This document shows positions 1 through 11,015 of a DNA stretch of 64,000 nt, piece after piece. Position 1 is the first letter of the stretch; the number at the start of each line of letters is the position of its first letter. The notes under the pieces are model-generated. The model was not told the DNA's origin, ran no database searches, and worked only from the letters and a program-made list of their open reading frames with translations. This stretch comes from Brevundimonas vesicularis. Its GTDB lineage: Bacteria; Pseudomonadota; Alphaproteobacteria; Caulobacterales; Caulobacteraceae. The translations under genes and the position numbers were made by a program. Where the stretch lies: positions 62,001 to 126,000 of the forward strand of contig NZ_JACHLJ010000003.1 in NCBI RefSeq assembly GCF_014204545.1, given 5' to 3'.

Positions 1-113
1 TACCAGCGGACATTTTGAAGTTCCGCCAAGGGTGGAAAGCGGTCGAAAGCATCGGGCGGGACAGCGGATGTGTGGATACGCCCGTAAGAGGGCAGTGTCG
101 TCCGTCAACAAGA

Positions 114-533
114 CTAGCGGGTAATCGGAAGGTGCAGTCCGAAATGCGCGCATTGTCTGATTTTAATCTCGGATAAAGCCCGATTGCGTTCGTCGTCCCA
201 GCTATTTGGCAGCACCAAATAGGGTGTGGAAATAACCCACCTATTGTCGTTGTTCGTTGCGAATACGACGTGTGGACGGCGAGCTTCAAATGTCACCAAG
301 CCGCAAGCGACAACGCCCTTTTGACTGACAGCAGTTATGCGCGCCTCAGGATAAGCCAGAGCCCTTTTCGTCAATGCTTGCGACATCGCGACTGTGGCTG
401 AAGGCGTAGCTTTCGAAGGGGCATCAGGCCGGCTTTCCCATGATGCCGCGACCAGTGCGGATATCAGGCCGGCAGCTACGCCGACATGCCGAGGCTTTCC
501 CTTAATCACGACGCGATCTTGAACTATGACCAC
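114..533 (-). CDS. hypothetical protein, N-terminal hydrophobic segment
   Basis: This is a 139-residue protein that I do not recognise. Residues about 15-32 (VGVAAGLISALVAA) form a hydrophobic stretch after a basic N-terminus, so an uncleaved signal anchor or signal peptide is likely and the rest is probably outside the cytoplasm. Two cysteines (in VACGL and RQCAH) could pair in the periplasm. It lies in the AT-richer first 1.8 kb with two other small exported proteins on the same strand. No catalytic motif is visible. Coding status is plausible but rests only on the open frame and the N-terminal pattern. Confidence 0.45.
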   Translation of the reverse strand: MVIVQDRVVIKGKPRHVGVAAGLISALVAASWESRPDAPSKATPSATVAMSQALTKRALAYPEARITAVSQKGVVACGLVTFEARRPHVVFATNNDNRWVISTPYLVLPNSWDDERNRALSEIKIRQCAHFGLHLPITR

Positions 534-663
534 GACAACTAGACGCCTGTTTCACAACCACAGTCTCATATCCTAGCATTGACAATATGCGACGGTGGAA
601 ACAACGGGGCTAATGTCGCAACGGGTCGAGGAGTGACCTAAAGAGCCAAACAAGCGCGACGAA

Positions 664-1167
664 CTACGTCGGCCAGCAGCTTTGCAGTTGAGATACTGCC
701 TCGTGCCCCCATTGGTGATACAGCCCCCAACCATCGACTTGGACAGTAACCAACCCAAAGTCCGGTGCGAGGGTGTCAAACGCGAGCGAAGTCGAATAGC
801 CGTCCTTCAATGTCGGACCTATTGGTCGACTCTCCGCAATCAGTGATGCCAACGGTCTTATTGGGACCGCTGGCAAGTGTGAAAATGACAAAGCAATAGT
901 GCGAAGCGGCGGGCATGAGTTTGAGTTGATAATCGCCGCCTGAGAGCCGATTACCCGTGTAGCGGTCCAGACGCGGTTATGCAGATCAGCCGATGTAATA
1001 TTGCGGATTGGCGGATCGGTGACGATCTCGATTGTGTGCGCGGGGACGTCCAATACAGGGTCAGCCCTCACCGAGATTGTCACGAGGCGGTCAGGCCTGA
1101 CGACTGCCTGCGGCTCGGCGGTCAGAGATGCGAATAGGCTGAGGAACAGGATAGCGGCTGATGACAT
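664..1167 (-). CDS. hypothetical secreted protein
   Basis: This is a 167-residue protein of unknown function. It starts with a typical short signal peptide (MSSAAILFLSLFASLTAEP), with likely cleavage near residue 17. The mature part has no motif that I recognise; two cysteines (NSCPP and the C-terminal QSCWPT) may form a disulfide. Its base composition is less GC-rich than the core genes to the right. It follows another small exported protein on the same strand after about 265 bases without a convincing gene (1168-1432). Confidence 0.45.
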   Translation of the reverse strand: MSSAAILFLSLFASLTAEPQAVVRPDRLVTISVRADPVLDVPAHTIEIVTDPPIRNITSADLHNRVWTATRVIGSQAAIINSNSCPPLRTIALSFSHLPAVPIRPLASLIAESRPIGPTLKDGYSTSLAFDTLAPDFGLVTVQVDGWGLYHQWGHEAVSQLQSCWPT

Positions 1168-1432
1168 CAGCTATGATCGCCTCACAAAACAAAGTCCGCA
1201 ACGGGTCGATTTCGGTCATAGGCTTTGGCGCCAAAAGCGGTCGTCTGTCTTCTGGCCTGGACGCGGTCGCGATCAGCGCCGGCTTGGGGTGGAAGCCGGA
1301 CTATCGCACTTTTTGCTAACCGGGATGCATTGGCCACGTTGGAACACGAAGTAGAACTCTTGGCCCACTCCGGGGGTAACATAGCCGATCTGTCAGGTCG
1401 CGCTGGCGCCATCTCCCAAACGCAGCCGAACT

Positions 1433-1636
1433 TCACCGACCCCTTACACAAGTGATCGGCGCCGTAGCGATCAGGTGATATCCGCGCACGATCAAAGGTG
1501 TTTCCTTGTCGCAAAGGACCACCGCACCTGAAACGTTTGGCGATCCCGACGTGTCAATATCGATCGAGTTCTGAGCGGGCACACATGCCGCAAGAGCCGC
1601 CGAGCCGACTAGGATGCCGAGAGTGGTGCTCTTCAC
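1433..1636 (-). CDS. small putative lipoprotein
   Basis: This 67-residue protein has a lipoprotein signal peptide: basic start, hydrophobic core and a lipobox ending in LAAC with Cys18 as the lipidation site. The mature part is about 50 residues, with two further cysteines that could pair (VLCDKE and TCVRGR). No family is recognised. It lies just left of the tRNA-Met gene in the atypical segment. The region 1637-1801 between it and the tRNA is AT-rich and shows no gene. Confidence 0.45.
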   Translation of the reverse strand: MKSTTLGILVGSAALAACVPAQNSIDIDTSGSPNVSGAVVLCDKETPLIVRGYHLIATAPITCVRGR

Positions 1637-1801
1637 CTGCAGACTATCGCCGCCGCCACCAGTGCCAACAATAGTTCGATTGGGGTCTTACACTTCCAGC
1701 CGAAAAGGACGTTGGGCTGGATATCGCGAAGCTTATTGGCTTACTTATGGAAAAAAACCCAAAACAACAATGCCTGAAGTCTCTGTTAAGAAAGACAAAA
1801 A

Positions 1802-1878
1802 TGGTGACTGGAGGCGGGATCGAACCGCCGACCTGTGGGTTATGAATCCACCGCTCTAACCATCTGAGCTACCCAGTC
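1802..1878 (-). tRNA. tRNA-Met (CAT anticodon), CCA encoded
   Basis: The minus strand folds as a complete 77-nt tRNA. The acceptor 5' strand GACTGGG pairs with the 3' strand TCCAGTC (one G-T pair), followed by U8-A9, a D arm with GCTC/GAGC, an anticodon loop TTCATAA giving CAT, a T arm with the GTTCGATCC loop region, discriminator A and an encoded CCA (1802-1804). The anticodon stem has an A-C mismatch next to the loop. CAT could in principle be a lysidine-modified Ile2 tRNA; elongator Met is the simpler reading. Its 3' end points toward the atypical segment at 1-1800. Confidence 0.93.
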
Positions 1879-2065
1879 CCGGGCCTGCGCGCGGCCGGGG
1901 CCAGCGCGAAAGAGGCGTGCCTATATCGCCGTCGGGCGCGCGGTTCAAGTCGTCTCGGACCAGAACCTGCGGCGATAGAGCGCAAGACGCCCTGCGGCAG
2001 GAACGGTAACGCTGGCCTCGCCGTTTCGTAACGACTGCCTACAGCCCAGCCGGAGCTCGCCCTTC

Positions 2066-3301
2066 ATGCGCCTGATCGTCGCCGCCGCCTCGACATCCCT
2101 GCTCGTTCTCGCCGCCGCCTGTGGCGCGAATAGCGAGAGCGCCAATGCCGCGCCTCAGGCCGGGGCCCCGCTGGAAACGCGTCAGGCGAACAATCCCGAT
2201 CAGCAACCGGCCTTCGCCGGCCAGACCCGCGCGCCGGGCGTCGAGACCGAACAGGCCATGACCCACGCGGTGGTCGCCTCGGGCCTTGTGCACCCCTGGG
2301 GTCTGGCGGCCCTGCCCGACGGCCGCTGGCTGGTGACTGAAAAGCCGGGCCGTCTGCGCATCATCACCGCTCAAGGCCAGGTTAGCGAACCGGTCACGGG
2401 CCTGCCCGCCGTCGATGCGCGCGGTCAGGGCGGCCTGCTGGACGTTGTCGTCGGGCCGAGCTTTGCGCAGGACCGCATGATCTATTGGAGCTATGCCGAA
2501 CCCCGGGAAGGCGGCAACGCCACCTCGGTCGCGCGCGGGCGTCTGTCGGACGACGGATCACGCGTCGAAAACGTCCAGGTCATCTTCCGCGCCCTGCCCG
2601 TCTATGACGGCGACAAGCATTTTGGATCATCCCTTGCCTTCGCACCGGACGGCAAGCTGTTCATCACCCTGGGCGAGCGTTCGGACAGGCCCATGCGGCC
2701 CCAGGCGCAGGATCTGGGCTCGCACATGGGCAAGACCATCCGCATCAACGCCGACGGCACGGTCCCGCAGGACAACCCCTTCGTCGGCCGCGCCGGCGCC
2801 CTGCCGGAAATCTGGAGCCTGGGACACCGCAACGTTCAGGGCGTCGCCGTTCAGCCGGAAACGGGCGCCATCTGGACCATCGAACACGGCACGCGTGGCG
2901 GCAACGAGGTCAATCTGGATAAGGCCGGCGCCAACTACGGCTGGCCGGATGCGGCCTACGGCGTCGAATATGCGGGCGGTCAGATCAACAGCGGCGCCAC
3001 CCAGACTCCTGGCACCGAACAGCCCGTCTATTACTGGGATCCGGTAATCGCGCCCGGCGGCGCGACCTTCTATCAGGGCGCCATGTTCCCCGGCTGGAAC
3101 GGAAACCTGCTGGTCGCCGGCCTGAAGGAAAAACACATTGCGCGTCTGGTCATCCAGAATGACCGGGTGGTGGGCGAAGAGCGCCTGCTGACGGACCTGG
3201 GCGAACGCATCCGCGATGTGGCGGTCAGCGCCGACGGGTCGGTCTGGGCCATCACCGACGAGCAGAACGGCAAGCTGGTCAGGCTGGCGGCGACGCAGTA
3301 G
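2066..3301 (+). CDS. PQQ-dependent sugar dehydrogenase (soluble aldose dehydrogenase type), lipoprotein
   Basis: This 411-residue protein belongs to the glucose/sorbosone dehydrogenase beta-propeller family, whose members oxidise aldoses with PQQ outside the cytoplasm. The N-terminus is a lipoprotein signal with lipobox LAAAC and lipid Cys19. The family pattern is clear: HPWGLAALPDGRWLVTEKPGRL near residue 75, then GQGGLLDVVV, LAFAPDGKLFITLGER and the late LGHRNVQG segment. Length fits the single-domain YliI-like enzymes. Start ATG 2066 is preceded by CGGAG at suitable distance. A second small lipoprotein gene follows 58 bases later on the same strand. The actual substrate cannot be told from sequence. 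Confidence 0.88.
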   Translation: MRLIVAAASTSLLVLAAACGANSESANAAPQAGAPLETRQANNPDQQPAFAGQTRAPGVETEQAMTHAVVASGLVHPWGLAALPDGRWLVTEKPGRLRIITAQGQVSEPVTGLPAVDARGQGGLLDVVVGPSFAQDRMIYWSYAEPREGGNATSVARGRLSDDGSRVENVQVIFRALPVYDGDKHFGSSLAFAPDGKLFITLGERSDRPMRPQAQDLGSHMGKTIRINADGTVPQDNPFVGRAGALPEIWSLGHRNVQGVAVQPETGAIWTIEHGTRGGNEVNLDKAGANYGWPDAAYGVEYAGGQINSGATQTPGTEQPVYYWDPVIAPGGATFYQGAMFPGWNGNLLVAGLKEKHIARLVIQNDRVVGEERLLTDLGERIRDVAVSADGSVWAITDEQNGKLVRLAATQ

Positions 3302-3359
3302 TCTTCGAGCGCCGGGGGGCTATGCGGAGCGGTTGACGCTCCAACGGGAGCACCAAACC

Positions 3360-3581
3360 ATGCGTATCCTCATCCTTTCCGCCGCCGTCGTCCTGCCGCT
3401 GCTTTCGGGCTGCGGCACGATGGGCGCGACCAATAGCTATCAGCAGGAGCTGAACGCCCTGGAAGCCGCCTGCACGCGCGACCGAGGCATTCTGACGCCG
3501 ACGGGCGTTCAGACCGGCCGTCCGCAGACTGACTACGCCTGCAAGATCACCGGTGGCGCGACCCGTATTCCGTCTCGCTGA
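3360..3581 (+). CDS. small lipoprotein, unknown function
   Basis: This 73-residue protein starts at ATG 3360. It has a short signal peptide with lipobox LLSGC (lipid Cys18) and a mature domain of about 55 residues. Two further cysteines (EAACTRD and YACKI) could form a disulfide. An in-frame extension upstream of 3360 overlaps the sugar dehydrogenase and does not look like protein, so the lipoprotein start is chosen. It may be co-transcribed with the dehydrogenase gene. No family is recognised. Confidence 0.65.
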   Translation: MRILILSAAVVLPLLSGCGTMGATNSYQQELNALEAACTRDRGILTPTGVQTGRPQTDYACKITGGATRIPSR

Positions 3582-3785
3582 CATCGGGCGCCTGACCGGC
3601 GTTCACACGCTCTCATACCGTCAGTCCGTCGAAGCATCCGCCTCAAGCGGCGGCGATCACGCGGCTTATTACTTGACGTTGACGTAAACGTAGGGTTCTT
3701 GGCGTCCACGCTTGGAACCGCCCTGTCCGTCGTGCCGCGACCCGCCGCACGTTGAGGATGGGCCCAATGATGGAGACGCACTTCC

Positions 3786-4991
3786 ATGGCTGACGCCTAT
3801 ATCTACGACGCCGTCCGCACGCCGCGCGGCAAGGGCAAGAAGGACGGCTCGCTGCACGAGATCACCGGCCTCAGCCTGGCGACCCAGGTGCTGGAAGCCC
3901 TGCGCGACCGCAACGACCTGGACACCTCCAAGGTCGACGACGTCATCCTGGGCTGCGTCACGCCCGTGGGCGAACTCGGCGCCGACATCGCGCGCACGGC
4001 CGTGCTTTCGGCCGGCTGGTCGCAGTATACGGCGGGCGTCCAGATCAACCGCTTCTGCGCCTCGGGTCTGGAAGCCGTGAACATGGCGACGGCCAAGGTG
4101 AAGTCCGGCGAGGCCGACTTCGCCGTCGGCGGCGGCGTCGAGGTCATGAGCCGCGTGCCCATGGGTTCGGACATGGGCGCCTGGCCGACCGACCCCTCTT
4201 CGGCCTTCCCGACCTATTTCGTGCCGCAGGGCGTGTCGGCGGACATGATCGCCACCAAATACGGCTTCAGCCGCGACGACGTGGACGCCTATTCGGTCGA
4301 GAGCCACAAGCGCGCCGCCAAGGCCTGGGCCGAAGGCCGGTTCAAGAACTCGGTGATCGGCGTCAAGGACCAACTGGGCCTGACTATCCTGGATCATGAC
4401 GAGACGATCCGTCCGAACACGGACATGCAGGCGCTCGGCGGCCTGAACCCCTCCTTCGCCATGATGGGCGAAATGGCCTTCGACGGCGTGATCAACCAGC
4501 GCTACCCCGAGGTCGAGCGCGTCAACCACGTCCACACGCCGGGCAACTCCTCCGGCATCGTCGATGGTTCGGCCGGCGTGCTGATCGGTTCGCTGGAAGC
4601 CGGCCAGGCCCTGGGCCTGAAGCCGCGCGCCAAGATCCTGGGCGGCGCCTCGATCGGCTCGGAGCCGTCGATCATGCTGACCGGCCCGGAATATGTGACC
4701 CGCAAGCTGCTGAATAAGCTGGGCATGACGCCCGACGACATCGACCTGTGGGAGCTGAACGAGGCCTTCGCCGCCGTCGTCCTGCGCTACATGCAGGCGC
4801 TCGACATCGACCACGCCAAGATGAACGTGAACGGCGGCGGCATCTCGATGGGCCACCCGCTCGGCGCCACCGGCGCCATGATCACCGGCATCGCGCTGGA
4901 CGAGCTGGAACGCTCGAACAAGTCGACCGCCCTGGTCACCCTGTGCATCGGCGGCGGCATGGGCACCGCCACCGTCATCGAACGCGTCTGA
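3786..4991 (+). CDS. fadA: acetyl-CoA C-acyltransferase (thiolase)
   Basis: This 401-residue thiolase catalyses the last step of beta-oxidation, thiolytic cleavage of 3-ketoacyl-CoA. All catalytic positions are visible: nucleophile Cys91 in [11 protein letters not shown], His357 in [14 protein letters not shown] and the second Cys387 in CIGGGMGTA. It is followed after 17 bases by the bifunctional hydratase/dehydrogenase gene, so the two form a fatty acid oxidation operon. GGAG about 11 bases before ATG 3786 supports this start. The preceding 204 bases (3582-3785) hold no gene and probably carry the promoter. An acetyl-CoA acetyltransferase acting in the synthetic direction is less likely given the partner. 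Confidence 0.9.
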   Translation: MADAYIYDAVRTPRGKGKKDGSLHEITGLSLATQVLEALRDRNDLDTSKVDDVILGCVTPVGELGADIARTAVLSAGWSQYTAGVQINRFCASGLEAVNMATAKVKSGEADFAVGGGVEVMSRVPMGSDMGAWPTDPSSAFPTYFVPQGVSADMIATKYGFSRDDVDAYSVESHKRAAKAWAEGRFKNSVIGVKDQLGLTILDHDETIRPNTDMQALGGLNPSFAMMGEMAFDGVINQRYPEVERVNHVHTPGNSSGIVDGSAGVLIGSLEAGQALGLKPRAKILGGASIGSEPSIMLTGPEYVTRKLLNKLGMTPDDIDLWELNEAFAAVVLRYMQALDIDHAKMNVNGGGISMGHPLGATGAMITGIALDELERSNKSTALVTLCIGGGMGTATVIERV

Positions 4992-5008
4992 TCCAGGAGC
5001 AAATGGAT

Positions 5009-7201
5009 ATGGAAAACTTCAAGATCGACGTCGACGCCGACGGTATCGCCCTGATCACCTTCGACGTTCCGGGCCGTTCGATGAACACCCTGACCTCCTC
5101 GGTGATGAAGGAAATCCCCGAGCTGGTCGAACGCATCAAGACCGACGACGCCATCAAGGGCGCCGTCATCACCTCGGGCAAGGCCTCGGGCTTCTGCGCC
5201 GGCGCGGACCTGGGCGACATGGCCGGCGGCGTGCTGTCGGGCGGCGGCGACCTGCAGAAGGCGTTCGATGCCGGCTGGAAGCTGAACGGCGCCTTCCGCG
5301 CGCTTGAAACGTCCGGCAAGCCGATCGCGGCCGCGATCAACGGCCTGGCTTTGGGCGGCGGGCTGGAGTTCACGCTGGCCGCTCACTACCGCGTGGTCGA
5401 GAACGACAACAAGATTCAGCTGGGCCTGCCCGAGATCAAGGTCGGTCTGTTCCCCGGCGGCGGCGGCACCCAGCGCCTGACGCGTCTGGTCGGCGTCCAG
5501 AACGCCATGATGGCGATGAGCGAGGGCAAGTCCTTCCGCCCGAACGACGCCAAGGGCGCCGGCATCGTTCATGAGGTGGTCGAAAAGGGCCAGTCGGTCG
5601 AGGCCGCCAAGGCCTGGATCAAGAACGGCGGCAAGGCCGTGCAGCCCTGGGACGAGAAGTCGTTCAAACTGCCCGGCGGCGGCCCCTATCACCCGGCCGG
5701 CATCCAGAACTTCATGGTCGGCAACGCCATGCTGCGCAAGCAGTCCTACGGCAACTATCCGGCCGTGGTGAACCTGATGAAGGCCGTTTACGAAGGCGCC
5801 CAGGTGCCGATGGACGCGGCCCTGCGTATCGAGACCCGCTACTTCATCAAGACCCTGATGACGCCGCAGGCCCAGGCCATGATCCGTTCGCTGTTCCTGT
5901 CCAAGCAGGAGCTGGACAAGGGCGCCGTGCGCCCGGCCGGCGTGCCCAAGTCCGATCCGAAGAAGGTCACGGTCATCGGCGCCGGCATGATGGGCGCGGG
6001 CATCGCCTATGTGCAGGCGCTGGCCGGCATTGAGACCATCCTGATCGACCAGACCCAGGAAGCCGCCGACAAGGGCAAGGCCCACGTCGAGGAACTGCTG
6101 AAGAAGCGCCTGTCGCGTGGTCAGCTGACGCAGGAGAAATACGACGCCCTGCTGGGTTCGGTCACGGCGACGACCGACTATGAGCTGATCAAGGGTTCGG
6201 ATCTGGTCGTCGAGGCCGTGTTCGAAAACCGCGAGATCAAGGCCGACGTGACCAAGCGCGCCGAGGCGCAATTGGCTGACGGCGCCGTCTTCGGCTCCAA
6301 CACCTCGACCCTGCCGATCAGCGGTCTGGCCGAGGCCTCGGTGCGGCCCGAAGACTTCATCGGCATCCACTTCTTCTCGCCCGTCGACAAGATGATGCTG
6401 GTCGAGATCATCCTGGGCGAAAAGACGGGTCAGGCGGCCATCGCCAAGGCGCTGGACTATGTGCTGAAGATCAAGAAGACGCCGATCGTCGTCAACGACA
6501 GCCGCGGTTTCTACACCTCGCGCTGCTTCTCCACCTTCCTGATGGAGGGCATGGCGATGCTGGAAGAGGGCTACGGCCCCGCTCTGATCGACAATGTCGG
6601 TCGCATGACCGGCATGCCGCGCGGCCCGCTGGAGATGCACGACGACGTCGCCCTGGACCTGTCCTACAAGATCGCCAAACAGACGGCGCTGGACCTGGGC
6701 GACAAATACGTCGCATCGGAAGGCGCCGACATCGTCGCCAAGATGGTCGAGGGCGGTCGCTTCGGTCGCAAGAACGGCAAGGGCTTCTACGATTACGATC
6801 AGAAGCCCAAGACGATCTGGAAGGGTCTGGGCGAACTGGCCCCGACCACCAAGGGCATCGACCAGCCGGAGGAGCCGACGGCCTTCGCCCAGATCGACGA
6901 ACTGAAGACGCGCCTGCTGTATCGCCAAGCCGTCGAAGTGGCCCGCTGCTGGGAAGAGGGTGTCATCGACGATCCGCGCGAGGCCGATCTGGGCGCCATC
7001 CTGGGGTGGGGCTTCGCGCCCTGGACCGGCGGCCCGATCAGCATGATCGATGGCATCGGCCTGGCCAGGTTCGTCGAAACCGCAGACCGCCTGGCTGCGA
7101 CGTATGGCGACCGCTTCAAGGTGCCCGACTTGCTCCGCGACATGGCCGCGAAGAACGAGACCTTCTACGGCAAGTTCGCCCCGGAGAAGGCCGCCGCTTG
7201 A
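5009..7201 (+). CDS. fadJ: enoyl-CoA hydratase / 3-hydroxyacyl-CoA dehydrogenase (FadJ/FadB type)
   Basis: This 730-residue bifunctional beta-oxidation enzyme hydrates enoyl-CoA and then oxidises 3-hydroxyacyl-CoA with NAD. The N-terminal crotonase domain (about 1-190) shows the oxyanion-hole motifs [11 protein letters not shown] and [11 protein letters not shown], and [20 protein letters not shown]. The dehydrogenase part begins near residue 320 with the Rossmann motif [12 protein letters not shown] and continues with [15 protein letters not shown] 5003 and ATG 5009 are both in frame; AGGAG at 4995-4999 is three bases from the first and nine from the second, so 5009 is preferred. A good terminator follows at 7231. 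Confidence 0.93.
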   Translation: MENFKIDVDADGIALITFDVPGRSMNTLTSSVMKEIPELVERIKTDDAIKGAVITSGKASGFCAGADLGDMAGGVLSGGGDLQKAFDAGWKLNGAFRALETSGKPIAAAINGLALGGGLEFTLAAHYRVVENDNKIQLGLPEIKVGLFPGGGGTQRLTRLVGVQNAMMAMSEGKSFRPNDAKGAGIVHEVVEKGQSVEAAKAWIKNGGKAVQPWDEKSFKLPGGGPYHPAGIQNFMVGNAMLRKQSYGNYPAVVNLMKAVYEGAQVPMDAALRIETRYFIKTLMTPQAQAMIRSLFLSKQELDKGAVRPAGVPKSDPKKVTVIGAGMMGAGIAYVQALAGIETILIDQTQEAADKGKAHVEELLKKRLSRGQLTQEKYDALLGSVTATTDYELIKGSDLVVEAVFENREIKADVTKRAEAQLADGAVFGSNTSTLPISGLAEASVRPEDFIGIHFFSPVDKMMLVEIILGEKTGQAAIAKALDYVLKIKKTPIVVNDSRGFYTSRCFSTFLMEGMAMLEEGYGPALIDNVGRMTGMPRGPLEMHDDVALDLSYKIAKQTALDLGDKYVASEGADIVAKMVEGGRFGRKNGKGFYDYDQKPKTIWKGLGELAPTTKGIDQPEEPTAFAQIDELKTRLLYRQAVEVARCWEEGVIDDPREADLGAILGWGFAPWTGGPISMIDGIGLARFVETADRLAATYGDRFKVPDLLRDMAAKNETFYGKFAPEKAAA

Positions 7202-7230
7202 TCAGCTGGCGACATCGGCAGACTACCGAA

Positions 7231-7261
7231 CGGGCGGCCTTCGGGTCGCCCGTTTTCGTTT
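7231..7261 (+). terminator. rho-independent terminator of fadA-fadJ
   Basis: A hairpin with CGGGCG arms (7231-7236 and 7247-7252), extended by GCC/GGT around a TTCG loop, is followed by TTTTCGTTT. It lies 30 bases after the fadJ stop codon. Confidence 0.85.
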
Positions 7262-7272
7262 AAAGGGCGTAG

Positions 7273-7845
7273 CTAGCCGCTGTACGCTAGGATCACGCGT
7301 TTCTCGGCCGGGGCCACGATGACGACGCTCCCACCTCGCCCATGGGCGTAAAACGCGTTGTCAGAACTTATGATGGCATTGACCCGCGACACGGTTTTCG
7401 GATCGAGTTTGCAGCGGAAATCATTGCGATCCAGGAAGGCCCCGATGCCGGGCTCTCGGCCGCAGTTATGCTCCCCATGTCCAGACCACAATGGAACGAT
7501 CGGAGTGCGCTTCCAGTCCCAGTAGGTTCGACGCTCATTCGCCTTCCGCTGAGATGCACTCATCAGCACCGGAACTTCAGAAGCGTCAGACAGATAAGCC
7601 AATCCTCCTTCTTCGATCTTTGAAAGCGAAGCCTTCTCCAGCCGATATATGATCAGTCCGACCTCGTCGGCGCCGGGTCCAAAGCCCCAAGCCGCTTGCT
7701 TCCGATATTCGATCCATCTTGCCTCGACGCCATGAGGCAAGAGGCTTTGATACCAGACGTACTGGTAGGTCTGCCAACCTGCGAGAGGCGCGCATACCAA
7801 GAGGGCGAGCAAAGCCAGACACCCAAAGCGGTTTCGCATGGCCAT
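7273..7845 (-). CDS. hypothetical membrane-anchored or secreted protein
   Basis: This is a 190-residue protein of unknown function from the start ATG 7845 (MAMRNRFGCL); an ATG two codons further in is equally possible. A strong hydrophobic segment (CLALLALLVCAPLAGW) follows a basic N-terminus, so it is exported or anchored in the inner membrane. The rest is soluble with no motif that I recognise; the segment GHGEHNCGREPG and a later DFRCKLD contain the only other cysteines. It stands alone between the fadJ terminator and the recA terminator. Confidence 0.55.
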   Translation of the reverse strand: MAMRNRFGCLALLALLVCAPLAGWQTYQYVWYQSLLPHGVEARWIEYRKQAAWGFGPGADEVGLIIYRLEKASLSKIEEGGLAYLSDASEVPVLMSASQRKANERRTYWDWKRTPIVPLWSGHGEHNCGREPGIGAFLDRNDFRCKLDPKTVSRVNAIISSDNAFYAHGRGGSVVIVAPAEKRVILAYSG

Positions 7846-7891
7846 CGTTATTGCGCGGCCCTGGGCCAATCGCAATCTCCCCCCAGGCAAG

Positions 7892-7926
7892 AAAAAGACC
7901 CGCCCGACACGAAGTCGAGCGGGTCG
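7892..7926 (-). terminator. rho-independent terminator downstream of recA
   Basis: Read on the minus strand, GACCCGC and GCGGGTC form a stem extended by CGAC/GTCG pairing around a short loop, followed by a T5 tract (AAAAA at 7892-7896 on the plus strand). It lies about 120 bases beyond the recA stop and fits a terminator for recA. Confidence 0.75.
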
Positions 7927-8043
7927 CTCCGCCGCCCTTCGCGGGGTCGGTGGCGGGTCGCTAGGGGCGACGGAGTAGCGGTGGAAAGATCGGACCGAGA
8001 CCGGGACAAACTCTGACGGTCCGCCCAGCCTCGGAGGCTGGCG

Positions 8044-9126
<1,083 letters not shown>

Positions 9127-9229
9127 TGCCTTCGTCTCCCTTGCCATGATTCCCGTCATTCAGCTTGGGAGAGACCCGCCTGGACCCGCCCCCGTTTCGT
9201 GAGGCGGACTATGTGCATGGTTTGTTCCA

Positions 9230-9244
9230 GTTCACAAGATGTTC
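9230..9244 (-). promoter_or_regulatory. LexA (SOS) box upstream of recA
   Basis: The plus strand reads GTTC-ACAAGAT-GTTC, that is GTTC-N7-GTTC (GAAC-N7-GAAC toward recA). This direct repeat is the known alphaproteobacterial LexA site. It lies about 104 bases before the recA start codon, between recA and the histidine kinase gene; only recA points away from it. Confidence 0.8.
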
Positions 9245-9295
9245 TCACTGATCAAAACAAGAACACCGGAAAGCTACGACCGTTTTTGGCGTAGG

Positions 9296-10936
9296 CTAAA
9301 GCGGAAGACGTAGGCTGAAGCTGGCGCCCTCGGGTTCGTAGGTCATGACCGCCGACCCCTGGAGCGAGCGATTGATGGTCGAGTTGATCAGCACCGAACC
9401 GAAACCCTTGCGTTTCGGCGACGAGACTGTCGGACCGCCGCTTTCAACCCAATCCAGCAGCAAATGGCCGTCCGCCACGGACCAGTCCACCCGTACGCAG
9501 CCCGATGCATTCGACAGCGCCCCGTATTTGGCGGCGTTCACCGCCAGTTCGTGAAAGACCATCCCCATGCCCAAGGTCTGCTGCGCGTTCAGATCGACGG
9601 CCGGACCAGTCAGTCGAACCTGTTCCTCGGCATAGGGCGCCAGTTCCTGAACCAGCATGGCGCGCAGATCGACACGCTCCCAATTCGCCGCCGTCAGCAA
9701 ATTTTGCGTATTGGACAGCGCCAGCAGACGCGCCTCGAACAAGACGGTGAAGGTGGCGACATCCGGCGTGCGTCGCGCCGTCTGGTGGGCGATGGATTGC
9801 ACGGTCGCCAAGGTATTCTTCACCCGGTGATTCAGCTCGTTGATCAGCAATCGCTGCAAGCGTTCGCTGTCGGCCAGGGCTGCGAAAGCCTCGTGGCGAT
9901 CGGTGATGTCGGTGATGACCCCTGACATCTTGATCGGGCGGCCCGAACGGCTGCGGATCAGGCGCCCGCGCAGATGGACCCAGCGACCCGAGGCTGGCAG
10001 ACGCCATTCCTGATCATATTCACTCTCGCCCGCCATGGCGCGCTGCAGCGCCTGGCGGTGCAATGGCAGATCGTCGGGCGACAGCCGGTCGCCGATCTCC
10101 GTGGCGCCCAAACGGCTGGACGCATCGATCGAAAGGATTTCGCGCGCACGGCGCGACATCATCGTCGTCTTCATCGGCAGGGTTGCTTCCCAGAAGCCGA
10201 CGCCGCCGGCGTCCACGGCCGACAGGACATTGGCCCGCTGATCCACGATCGAGGCGCCGAGCGCGAGAAACAGCAAGGTCACCGCCCCGGTCGTCACCGC
10301 GACCGCCAGGACGACCGGCGACGCCCCGCCCTCCACGGACCCTGCGTCGGCGATTGGCGTCAGGATCAGGGCCGCCATGCCGACATGGTGCATGGAGACG
10401 ATGGCCAGACCCAGGATCACGGCGGCGACCGCGCGCCAGGCCAGGTCCCGCTCCTGGCGGGCGGCGATCAGGGCGGCATAGGCGGCGGCGACCGCGACCA
10501 CAACTGACAGGGCGACCAGCACGGGCTGGTAGCTTATGGCGGCGTTGATCCGCATCGCCGCCATCCCGACATAGTGCATGGCGACGATGGATCCGCCCAT
10601 CAGCAGGGCCGCCGGCGCCAGCCGCAGGGGGCTGGCCTGCGCTGTGCCCGCCGCCAGGAAGGCCGCCGCCGTGCCGGCCGTCGCCAACAGGAACGACACC
10701 AGCGTCAGGCCGGGATCATAGAAGACGGGGCCTTCGACCTCGAAACCCAGCATGGCGATGAAATGCATCGACCAGATGCTGACGCCAAGCGCCAGGGCCG
10801 CGACGCCCAACCAGCGCAGCCGCGTCGCGCCGATCTGGTCGCGGGTTCGATTGAACAGATCCAAAGCCGTCCACGCGCCCAGGATCGCTATCGCCAATGA
10901 CAGGACGGTGAACGAATTGACGTGAAGATGATGCAA
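9296..10936 (-). CDS. MHYT-PAS-HWE family sensor histidine kinase
   Basis: This 546-residue membrane sensor kinase has an N-terminal integral membrane MHYT domain with seven predicted helices (about 1-240), shown by three repeats of the hallmark: SMHFIAML, AMHYVGMA and SMHHVGMA. MHYT domains are proposed to bind a metal and sense a diatomic gas. A PAS domain follows (about 250-345, ending in GVITDITDRHEAF). The kinase core is of the HWE/HisKA_2 type: LNHRVKNTLATVQSIAHQT carries the phosphorylated His, and FHELAVNAAKYGAL is the N box. No response regulator is adjacent, so its partner is encoded elsewhere. It runs in the same direction as recA but is separated by the SOS region. Confidence 0.88.
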   Translation of the reverse strand: MHHLHVNSFTVLSLAIAILGAWTALDLFNRTRDQIGATRLRWLGVAALALGVSIWSMHFIAMLGFEVEGPVFYDPGLTLVSFLLATAGTAAAFLAAGTAQASPLRLAPAALLMGGSIVAMHYVGMAAMRINAAISYQPVLVALSVVVAVAAAYAALIAARQERDLAWRAVAAVILGLAIVSMHHVGMAALILTPIADAGSVEGGASPVVLAVAVTTGAVTLLFLALGASIVDQRANVLSAVDAGGVGFWEATLPMKTTMMSRRAREILSIDASSRLGATEIGDRLSPDDLPLHRQALQRAMAGESEYDQEWRLPASGRWVHLRGRLIRSRSGRPIKMSGVITDITDRHEAFAALADSERLQRLLINELNHRVKNTLATVQSIAHQTARRTPDVATFTVLFEARLLALSNTQNLLTAANWERVDLRAMLVQELAPYAEEQVRLTGPAVDLNAQQTLGMGMVFHELAVNAAKYGALSNASGCVRVDWSVADGHLLLDWVESGGPTVSSPKRKGFGSVLINSTINRSLQGSAVMTYEPEGASFSLRLPL

Positions 10937-11015
10937 GCGCGCCGAGGCCCCCAGAAACAGCAGCGATAGCCTTAGCCGGGTTTCACAGCCCCGACGACAG
11001 CGAAACGCACTCGCC

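Noticed and set aside
1182..1514. Small open frames on both strands between the two exported proteins and the small lipoprotein
   Set aside because: They have low-complexity composition, no signal peptide and no ribosome binding site; the segment 1168-1432 is left without a gene.
4787..6928. Minus-strand open frame over fadJ
   Set aside because: It is antisense to the well-supported bifunctional enzyme, with His/Gln-rich composition typical of shadows.
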